7,255 nucleotides of DNA from assembly GCA_007123335.1 (NCBI GenBank), contig SKLG01000252.1, positions 1 through 7,255 of the forward strand, written 5' to 3'. Below, piece by piece: positions 1 to 5,522 of the stretch. The notes beneath the pieces were generated by a model. That model worked only from the letters and a program-made list of their open reading frames with translations, was not told the DNA's origin and did no database searches. This stretch comes from Anaerolineae bacterium. Its GTDB lineage: Bacteria > Chloroflexota > Anaerolineae > UBA1429. The first letter of the stretch is position 1. Every line of letters begins with the position of its first letter. Both the position numbers and the translations under genes were made by a program.

Positions 1-1541
1 AAATCCAGGCCGATCTCACCATGCAATGTGGGCCGATACCCGCCTAAAGATCGAAACGGTATCGCCGCTTCGAGAGTATAGCCGTCGTTGGTCTGCCGAA
101 CGCGCACGATGGCATCCGCGCAGGGTGCACCCGAGGGCAGCATCATCAGATTCTCTTGGCCATAGGCCAATCCGATGCGCTTGTCGGCGGCAAGATATCC
201 GGGCCCACGCCCGGGCGCGTCTTGATCGGCCCCGCTAAAATAGAGCTCAAAGGCATCGCCCGTCCACACTCCAGAGGGCGACAACGAGCCAGGGATAAGC
301 ACATCATCCCACACTCTGGCAGCAAGGTATAGGTTCTCATTGTCGTAGGCGGCCACCGTCTCAAAGCGCACCGGGCTGAATCCCCCCGACGGTGTGCCAG
401 TCTGACAGAACTGCTCACTATCCTCGACGCGCAACCAGGCGCGATCTCCCCATTCAGAGACGTCTCCATCGATCACCATCGCCGCCGGCGGAGGCCTCAG
501 AACCACCGCCTTGCGAAATAGCGTGTGCTTCCGGCCGGGAAGCTTGAACGCGCGCGCCACATCGCTAACGGGGTGGCCAACAACCTCTATTTTGGAAAGG
601 TCCGTCTCGCCGAGCCCCCGACCCTGGGCATAAACCAGATGGCGGATGCGGTCCGGCTCGAATCCCATGATCGCCGATGCCACCGCATCGATGGCCACCG
701 GATCGGTGCTTGCCAGCACGAGGCCCAGCTCGACGGGGTCCGCCCCCCATGGCCCCATCCCCTCACCGGCCAGGATTGAATCCATGATGACGAGGTCCGG
801 CTGGCGCGCCATGTTGATCTGCGCGATCGTCTTGTGTATGCCATACTCTCTATGAAAGCGATCGCGCCAACCCAAATTGGGGTTCGTGGCGTACACGCCG
901 ATGGGAGGCACGCCCACCGCGTTCTTGAGCGCTCCGGTCATCCCCGTTGTGGAATGGGTCTTGAGCTTGGGGATGGTGATCACGACATCGGCCTCCATAT
1001 AGGCGCGCGGAAGCACCAGCGGCTCGCCATAGGGCCAGAGGGAGTTTGCCACCGAGACCGATACCAGCGGAGTGGATAGCGCGCTGAAATCGATAAACTC
1101 GACGCTGGGGATGTTGGCCGTGTAACCTGCCTGCGCATAGTGGTTGACGCCGCGTTCGGGGCTCTCTCCGATCAACACCCGCCCCGCGCCAGCCTCCTGG
1201 CAGAGCAACGCAACGGCCCTGGTCACCTGCCATGAGGTGATCTCGTGCTCATCAAGCCCCAGGCCGAGGTTGGGCTTGAGCAGGCAGGTTGCTCCAGGCC
1301 TTATAAGCTTTGCCAATCCATCCCCGCCAAGCGCCGAGGTTACCGCATCGCGCACCGCGGCCTCTACGCTCTGGCTGGTCGGTGGCTGCGTGGATCGCGC
1401 AATGGCCACGATAGAGTCCGATGGGGCTCGGGGCTCTGCGGCCACCATGGAACCTACGCTCAAAAGCCGCATAATGGCGACCACGCAGAGTGGAAACGCC
1501 AGCAAGAGGATGGTCATATAGACAAGCCGACTGCGTCTCAT
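1..1541 (-). CDS. Secreted or membrane-anchored DUF362 protein with C-terminal CBM9-like domain (3' end cut by window edge)
   Basis: Reading the minus strand from ATG at 1541 gives 513 codons with no stop up to the window edge, so the C terminus is missing. Residues 1-35 (basic MRRSR, then a hydrophobic stretch about 6-24) look like a signal peptide or signal anchor; VAA before E36 is a possible signal-peptidase site. DUF362 hallmarks follow: KPN at 89-91, GES at 125-127, PKLKTH at 191-196, TGALKNAVG at 202-210, GEGMGP at 259-264 and STDPVAIDAVA at 278-288. From about residue 354 the chain matches the CBM9/DOMON-like fold: IDGDVSEW (357-364), YDNENLYLAARVWDD (399-413), WTGDAFEL (426-433) and DGYTLEAAIPF (486-496). 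DUF362 has no settled biochemical role, and CBM9-like domains usually bind sugars or other small ligands, so the substrate is unknown. An exported protein working outside the membrane is inferred. The start is supported by GAGG 10 bases upstream (1552-1555). It probably shares a transcript with the permease gene 50 bases upstream. Family assignment is firm; function is open. Confidence 0.85.
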   Translation of the reverse strand, partial: MRRSRLVYMTILLLAFPLCVVAIMRLLSVGSMVAAEPRAPSDSIVAIARSTQPPTSQSVEAAVRDAVTSALGGDGLAKLIRPGATCLLKPNLGLGLDEHEITSWQVTRAVALLCQEAGAGRVLIGESPERGVNHYAQAGYTANIPSVEFIDFSALSTPLVSVSVANSLWPYGEPLVLPRAYMEADVVITIPKLKTHSTTGMTGALKNAVGVPPIGVYATNPNLGWRDRFHREYGIHKTIAQINMARQPDLVIMDSILAGEGMGPWGADPVELGLVLASTDPVAIDAVASAIMGFEPDRIRHLVYAQGRGLGETDLSKIEVVGHPVSDVARAFKLPGRKHTLFRKAVVLRPPPAAMVIDGDVSEWGDRAWLRVEDSEQFCQTGTPSGGFSPVRFETVAAYDNENLYLAARVWDDVLIPGSLSPSGVWTGDAFELYFSGADQDAPGRGPGYLAADKRIGLAYGQENLMMLPSGAPCADAIVRVRQTNDGYTLEAAIPFRSLGGYRPTLHGEIGLD

Positions 1542-1551
1542 CGTTTGTTGG

Positions 1552-1590
1552 CCTCATGCAGATGCATGCCCCGCCCTATCGCCTGCGGGG
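1552..1590 (-). promoter_or_regulatory. Permease-DUF362 intergenic spacer with two abutting inverted repeats and the DUF362 ribosome binding site
   Basis: The short gap between the two minus-strand genes contains CCCCGC/GCGGGG (1569-1574 and 1585-1590, 10-base loop). Directly next to it is CATGCA-GA-TGCATG (1555-1568), and then GAGG (1552-1555 read on the minus strand), 10 bases from the DUF362 start. No T-run follows the GC hairpin in the direction of transcription, so it is not a normal intrinsic terminator. It could modulate translation or mRNA processing between the two genes. The repeats are seen directly; the role is inferred, and 6-bp arms can arise by chance. Confidence 0.3.
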
Positions 1591-1591
1591 A

Positions 1592-2509
1592 TCATGCCCA
1601 AGCGAGCCATCCCATCAGGATGGCGCTACAAAGCGCGATACCCAGAAGAATACCGATGGCTCGCGGCTTCAATAGGCAGCTCAGGCCTGCCAGATTGCGA
1701 ATAGTGGTCACCTGGCCAAAGGTGACATAGGCCAATAGCGCGCCGCCTGACATGCCCGCTTGAGCGAATAGCTCCGCAGCAACCGGCAGCGTGCTTGGGC
1801 ATTGGTGCACGCCGGCCCCGAGTATAGCCGCAGCGGGTACGGCAAAGGGGCCAAGATATCCCATCGTTCGAACCACCGCATTCGCTGGCAGAATGACGGT
1901 CAGCCACGCCACGATCAACAGTGCCAGTACAAAATGCGGCGCCATGGCCGTGAGATGACGTCCCAGCCATGTGAAATAGGCCGCCAGCGTCTGGCTCTCG
2001 GGTTGCTTGGCCTCTGTGCGAGGTGGCCAAGCGTGAGACCTTAGCACGCTTACGGGGCTCATCCGCGTCAACGCCACGCCTGCCCCACAGGCGATGATCA
2101 AGGCGATCACGACTTGAAGGATCACCAGACGTATCCCCATGGCAACCAGTCCAAAGGTCAACGCCGCCGGGCTCATCATCACACTGCCCAAAGCCAGACC
2201 GACGGCAAAGGAGCGAGAGCGTTTCGCCTGAAGCAGCAACCCGAGGGTGGACGTCAAGCTGAGCAGCGGAAACGGCGATACCAGCCCCAACACGGCGCCG
2301 GCCGGCATCCCCAGCGCTCGGTGGTGCCACTCGTCATCGGATCGAGACCCGGATATCCAGGCGGTGACCCAGGATCTGCCGAACCAGGTCAAGCTGGCGG
2401 TAACCCACAGACCGATGAGCCAGATAGGGGCCAATGCCCGAGACAACGCTATGAACTGGCTGTACGCCAGATCGGTCCTGGCATAAAGATCGGCTAGCGC
2501 GAGGCCCAT
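1592..2509 (-). CDS. Multi-spanning permease, ArsP/DUF318 (YraQ-like) family, divergent
   Basis: This 305-residue protein is very hydrophobic, with likely membrane segments near residues 25-45, 66-93, 101-124, 127-147, 190-208, 217-235, 250-265 and 283-304. A hydrophilic loop (about 150-175, rich in R, E, K, Q) splits it into two halves. Each half carries a similar pattern typical of the DUF318/ArsP permease fold: SPFPLLSLTSTLGLLLQA then GSVMMSP (78-114) in the first, and HQCPSTLPVAAELFAQAGMSGGALLA (235-260) in the second. Known relatives include ArsP, an exporter of trivalent organoarsenicals, but most members have no known substrate and none is claimed here. The Cys commonly found in the first-half motif is absent, while C237 is present in the second. 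ATG at 2509 is the only usable start after an in-frame stop at 2525-2527, and AGGGG lies 8 bases upstream. It is probably co-transcribed with the DUF362 gene downstream. An unrelated permease family with similar topology is the main alternative. Confidence 0.65.
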   Translation of the reverse strand: MGLALADLYARTDLAYSQFIALSRALAPIWLIGLWVTASLTWFGRSWVTAWISGSRSDDEWHHRALGMPAGAVLGLVSPFPLLSLTSTLGLLLQAKRSRSFAVGLALGSVMMSPAALTFGLVAMGIRLVILQVVIALIIACGAGVALTRMSPVSVLRSHAWPPRTEAKQPESQTLAAYFTWLGRHLTAMAPHFVLALLIVAWLTVILPANAVVRTMGYLGPFAVPAAAILGAGVHQCPSTLPVAAELFAQAGMSGGALLAYVTFGQVTTIRNLAGLSCLLKPRAIGILLGIALCSAILMGWLAWA

Positions 2510-2551
2510 AGAGGATGCCCCTGATCAGTACCCGGTGGATTCGCTGAGCGC

Positions 2552-2580
2552 AGTATAGCGCTTCTCCTCCTGTGCGACAA
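2552..2580 (-). promoter_or_regulatory. Predicted sigma70-type promoter for the permease-DUF362 transcript
   Basis: Read on the minus strand, TTGTCG (2575-2580, 4 of 6 to TTGACA) and TATACT (2552-2557, 5 of 6 to TATAAT) are separated by exactly 17 bases. Transcription would begin near 2545, giving a leader of about 36 bases before the permease ATG at 2509. Inverted repeats cover both boxes (AGCGC/GCGCT around the -10, GTGCGA/TCGCAC over the -35), which is where repressors often bind. Box matches and spacing are seen; activity is inferred. Confidence 0.55.
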
Positions 2581-2586
2581 TCGCAC
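2572..2586. promoter_or_regulatory. Candidate operator over the permease -35 box
   Basis: GTGCGA-CAA-TCGCAC is a perfect 6-bp inverted repeat with a 3-base centre. It overlaps the -35 hexamer of the minus-strand promoter. The position suits a dimeric regulator, but no regulator gene is in view and short dyads occur by chance. Confidence 0.3.
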
Positions 2587-2657
2587 CATTCCAAGAGGCA
2601 AAAGCAGTGTCATGGACGAGAAGCCCTATGAGCTGCTTCGTCGATCGCAACGCGATG

Positions 2658-2666
2658 TGTTATAAT
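2658..2666 (+). promoter_or_regulatory. polA: Extended -10 promoter element for polA
   Basis: TG-T-TATAAT matches the extended -10 consensus, with a perfect TATAAT at 2661-2666. No good -35 hexamer is present 16-18 bases upstream (TTCGTC is the closest), which is tolerated by extended -10 promoters. The expected start near 2673 falls at the first base of the Shine-Dalgarno. A small dyad, ATCGC-AAC-GCGAT (2644-2656), sits in the spacer just upstream and could be an operator. Confidence 0.55.
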
Positions 2667-2672
2667 GAGTCG

Positions 2673-2679
2673 AAGGAGG
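2673..2679 (+). promoter_or_regulatory. polA: Strong Shine-Dalgarno for polA
   Basis: AAGGAGG lies 10 bases before ATG 2690 and is close to the full anti-SD complement. Together with an in-frame TAG at 2681-2683 it fixes the polA start, since no upstream in-frame start is possible. Confidence 0.8.
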
Positions 2680-2689
2680 ATAGAACCCC

Positions 2690-5431
2690 ATGAGCGAGCG
2701 CAAACGTCTGCTGTTGATCGATGGCCATGCCCTGGCTTACCGCGCCTATCACGCCATCCCACCCTTGACCAGCCCGTCGGGTGAGCCGACCAACGCGACC
2801 TTTGGCTATGCCAATATGCTGCTCAAGGCGATCGACGACTATCAACCCGACTATGTGGTGGCCACGTTCGATTCGGGCGTCACCTTCCGCCACCAAGAGT
2901 ATACTGAGTATAAAGCCACCAGGGCCGAGATGCCCGACGATCTGCGCGCCCAGATAGACCGTATCCACGAACTCACCAAGGCGCTGGGCATCCCCATTCA
3001 CTGCGTCGAGAACTATGAGGCTGATGATCTTTTGGGCACTCTGGCGCGCCAGGCCGAGCAGCAGGACCTCGAGACGATCATTGTCACCGGCGACGGCGAC
3101 ACGCTACAGCTCGTCTCCGAGCGCACCAAGGTGCTCATGCCCCGGCGCACCTTTGGCGATATACAGCTCTATGATGCCGAGGCGGTGCGCGACCGCTACG
3201 AGCTAGAGCCCGAGCAGCTCATCGACTACAAGGCGTTGGTCGGCGATTCCTCCGACAATATCCCCGGCGTGCGCGGTGTGGGCGACAAGACGGCCACCCG
3301 TTTGTTGCAGACCTATGGTTCGCTCGATGCGATCTATGAGCACCTCGACGAAATCTCGCAGACCCGCTTTCGTAACGCCCTGGCCGAAGGTCAAGACGAG
3401 GCGCTGCTTAGCAAGCATCTGGTCACCATCGTGCGGGATGTGGATGTGGATCTGGATCTCCGCACAAGCCGGTGGGGCGATTTTGATCGTGAGACGGTGA
3501 TGGACCTGTTGCGGGAGTTGGGCTTTCGCACCCTCGTCGATCGTATCCCCGGTGGAGGCAACAACTCGGGCCAGCAATTGGGGCTCTTTGGCGAGATACA
3601 GGAGGAGGACAGGCCAACCTCGGGCGACTATCGCTGCATCGATACGCCAGAAGCGCTGAGCCGGCTGGTGGCTCGTCTGCAAAAGGCCGACCGTTTCGCC
3701 CTGGACACCGAGACCACGAGCACCGACGCCATGCGCGCCGATCTGGTGGGCATCTCTGTCGCCATAGAGCCTGGAGTCGCCTATTACGTGCCCGTAGGCC
3801 ATGACCGATCACTGGCTCGCGGAGAGCAGGTCAGCCTCGCCCAGGTGCGCGACGCGCTGGCCCCGATCCTGGCCGACGAGAGCATCGGCAAGGTGATGCA
3901 TAACGGCAAGTTCGACATGGTCATCCTGGCCCGTCACGGGATGCCGGCGCGCGGGCCATTGTACGATACGATGGTGGCCGCCTGGCTGCTCAGCCCCTCG
4001 GGACGGGGTATCGGCCTCAAGGAGCAGGCCTGGCAGCACCTGGGGGTCGAGATGACCGGCATCGAGGCGCTGATCGGCTCGGGCCGCAACCAGATCACCA
4101 TGGCTCAGGTGTCCATCGCCAAGGTCTCGGACTATGCCGCTGCGGACGCCGACATGACGCTGCGTCTGCTTGATGTGTTGCGCCACGACTTGGAGGAGCG
4201 CGATCAGTGGGGCCTCTTTACCGAGATGGAGATGCCCCTGATCCCGGTGCTGGTGGCCATGGAGATGCATGGCATGGTCGTCGATGTCTCTTATCTCGAC
4301 ACCATGTCAGAGATCATCAACGACCGTCTGGACGAGCTGACCGCCGAGATCTATCGTCTGGCCGGCCACGAGTTCAATATCGCCTCGACCCAGCAGCTTG
4401 GTCAGGTGCTCTTTGACGAGTTGGGCCTGCGGGTCGTCCGCCGCACCAAGACCGGTTACTCAACCGCCCAAGATGTGCTCGAGACGCTGGCCGGCGAGCA
4501 CGAGATGATTGGGCTGATCCTAGAATACCGCCAGTATGAAAAGCTGCGCGGCACCTATGTCGACGCGCTGCGTGGGCTGATCCATCCCGAGACGGGGAGG
4601 GTGCATACTTCCTTCAACCAGACGGCCACGAGTACCGGGCGCCTCTCCTCCAGCGATCCCAATCTGCAGAACATCCCTGTGCGCACCGAGCTGGGGCGCC
4701 AGGTGCGCCGCGCCTTTATTGCTCCTGAGGGGCACCTGTTGCTCGGCTGCGACTATTCGCAGGTTGAGCTGCGTGTGCTGGCCCACGTCTCGCAGGATTC
4801 CGAGATGCTGGCCGCCTTTCGCCGCGATGAGGATATCCACGCCACCACCGCCGCCGCTATCTATGGCGTGGCGCTGGAGGAGGTGACGTCAGAGCAGCGC
4901 AGCACGGCCAAGGCGATTAATTTTGGTTTGATGTACGGTATGTCGGGCTTTGGGCTCGCCAAGCGTACCAACCTGGATATTCCCCAGGCCGAGGCCTTTA
5001 TTCAAACCTACTTTCAACGGTTCCAAAAGGTCAAGGAATACCTGGACGAGACGATCCGCCAGGCGTCGGAAAAGGGCTATGTGGAGACGCTCATGGGCCG
5101 GAGGCGCTACTTCCCTGAATTGCGCATGCCCGGTGGTAACGCCCAGATCCGCCGCGCTGCCGAGCGCGCCGCTGTAAATATGCCGATTCAAGGGAGCGCC
5201 GCCGACATTATCAAGCTGGCCTCCATCGTGCTGCACCAACGCTTGCAGGAGCGTGGATTGCGCGCGGCGCTGTTGCTTCAGGTGCACGATGAGCTGGTGT
5301 TGGAGGTGCCCGAGGAGGAGCTGGACGAGACCCGCGACCTGGTGGTGGAGACAATGAGTGGCGCCTATGCCCTCAGCGTGCCCCTCAAGGTTGACGTCAA
5401 TGTGGGCAAGAACTGGATGGAGATGAAGTGA
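2690..5431 (+). CDS. polA: DNA polymerase I with intact 5'-nuclease, proofreading and polymerase domains
   Basis: The 913-residue protein is close to the usual Pol I length (E. coli 928) and fills gaps in excision repair and Okazaki fragment maturation. The 5'-nuclease domain (about 5-285) keeps its metal ligands: D11, D61, E110, D112, D113, D135, D137 and D189, followed by helix-hairpin-helix GVRGVGDKTA. A Gly/Asn/Ser-rich linker (286-318) contains QLGLF. The 3'-5' exonuclease domain (about 318-500) has DTET (D339, E341), HNGKFD (D409) and YAAAD (Y482, D486), so proofreading should be active, unlike in Taq polymerase. The polymerase domain (about 515-913) has motif A DYSQVELR (D688, E693), an O-helix with R737, K741, F745 and Y749, and motif C QVHDE (H866, D867, E868). 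F745, rather than Tyr, fits normal discrimination against dideoxynucleotides. No frameshift is seen. argS follows 84 bases downstream on the same strand. Confidence 0.97.
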   Translation: MSERKRLLLIDGHALAYRAYHAIPPLTSPSGEPTNATFGYANMLLKAIDDYQPDYVVATFDSGVTFRHQEYTEYKATRAEMPDDLRAQIDRIHELTKALGIPIHCVENYEADDLLGTLARQAEQQDLETIIVTGDGDTLQLVSERTKVLMPRRTFGDIQLYDAEAVRDRYELEPEQLIDYKALVGDSSDNIPGVRGVGDKTATRLLQTYGSLDAIYEHLDEISQTRFRNALAEGQDEALLSKHLVTIVRDVDVDLDLRTSRWGDFDRETVMDLLRELGFRTLVDRIPGGGNNSGQQLGLFGEIQEEDRPTSGDYRCIDTPEALSRLVARLQKADRFALDTETTSTDAMRADLVGISVAIEPGVAYYVPVGHDRSLARGEQVSLAQVRDALAPILADESIGKVMHNGKFDMVILARHGMPARGPLYDTMVAAWLLSPSGRGIGLKEQAWQHLGVEMTGIEALIGSGRNQITMAQVSIAKVSDYAAADADMTLRLLDVLRHDLEERDQWGLFTEMEMPLIPVLVAMEMHGMVVDVSYLDTMSEIINDRLDELTAEIYRLAGHEFNIASTQQLGQVLFDELGLRVVRRTKTGYSTAQDVLETLAGEHEMIGLILEYRQYEKLRGTYVDALRGLIHPETGRVHTSFNQTATSTGRLSSSDPNLQNIPVRTELGRQVRRAFIAPEGHLLLGCDYSQVELRVLAHVSQDSEMLAAFRRDEDIHATTAAAIYGVALEEVTSEQRSTAKAINFGLMYGMSGFGLAKRTNLDIPQAEAFIQTYFQRFQKVKEYLDETIRQASEKGYVETLMGRRRYFPELRMPGGNAQIRRAAERAAVNMPIQGSAADIIKLASIVLHQRLQERGLRAALLLQVHDELVLEVPEEELDETRDLVVETMSGAYALSVPLKVDVNVGKNWMEMK

Positions 5432-5443
5432 CGACGGCCGCCG

Positions 5444-5492
5444 AGGTGCCGGGCACTTTCCGCGCCGTCTGCGGCGCCAGTGCCCGGCACCT
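5444..5492. repeat. Long perfect inverted repeat (hairpin) between polA and argS
   Basis: AGGTGCCGGGCACT (5444-5457) is matched exactly by its reverse complement AGTGCCCGGCACCT (5479-5492). Inside the 21-base loop a second perfect stem, GCGCCG-TCTG-CGGCGC (5462-5477), is nested. The RNA could form one long 14 + 6 bp hairpin starting 12 bases after the polA stop. No T-run follows on the plus strand, so it does not look like a standard intrinsic terminator. Options are a REP-type repeat, an mRNA 3'-end stabiliser for polA, a factor-dependent terminator or attenuator before argS, or a protein-binding site. The structure is certain; the role is not. Confidence 0.85.
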
Positions 5493-5498
5493 GAGAAC

Positions 5499-5522
5499 GA
5501 GAGGACTATGCGATCATGATCG
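5499..5522 (+). promoter_or_regulatory. argS: argS ribosome binding site and palindromic start region
   Basis: GAGAGG (5499-5504) lies 11 bases before ATG 5516. An in-frame TGA at 5492-5494 rules out a longer N terminus. The start codon lies inside the 12-bp perfect palindrome CGATCATGATCG (5511-5522). Another ATG at 5508 is only 3 bases from the GAGAGG and ends after three codons, so it is not the start. Confidence 0.55.

Larger units (their letters stand above)
2510..2689. promoter_or_regulatory. Divergent intergenic region between permease (minus) and polA (plus)
   Basis: These 180 bases separate the two outward-facing gene pairs and carry both promoters, listed separately, plus several short inverted repeats. 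The stretch 2587-2643 shows no clear element other than a possible 17-codon reading frame (2612-2665), discussed as a finding. Confidence 0.7.

Noticed and set aside
850..1557. Two minus-strand frames (850-1233 and 1252-1557) that could be taken as short genes
   Set aside because: The frame beginning at 1541 stays open for 513 codons and reads clear DUF362 motifs straight through; these two are its out-of-frame shadows.
1144..1730. Plus-strand frames of 125 and 161 codons
   Set aside because: They lie antisense to the DUF362 gene and show no family features or convincing ribosome binding sites.
1626..2330. 234-codon minus-strand frame overlapping the permease
   Set aside because: It is the +1 shadow of the permease: rich in R, G, S and P, with no membrane segments, while the other frame gives a coherent membrane protein.
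3707..4153. Possible loss of proofreading in Pol I, as in Taq polymerase
   Set aside because: DTET, the Asp of HNGKFD, and Y482/D486 are all present, so the exonuclease site looks complete.
5444..5505. Intrinsic terminator after polA
   Set aside because: The hairpin is strong but is followed by GAGAACGAGAGG with no T-run, so I list it as an inverted repeat of unknown role.
5508..5519. Three-codon ORF (ATG CGA TCA TGA) whose stop overlaps the argS start
   Set aside because: The Shine-Dalgarno GAGAGG is only 3 bases from this ATG, too close for initiation, but well spaced for the argS ATG; the overlap is probably fortuitous.
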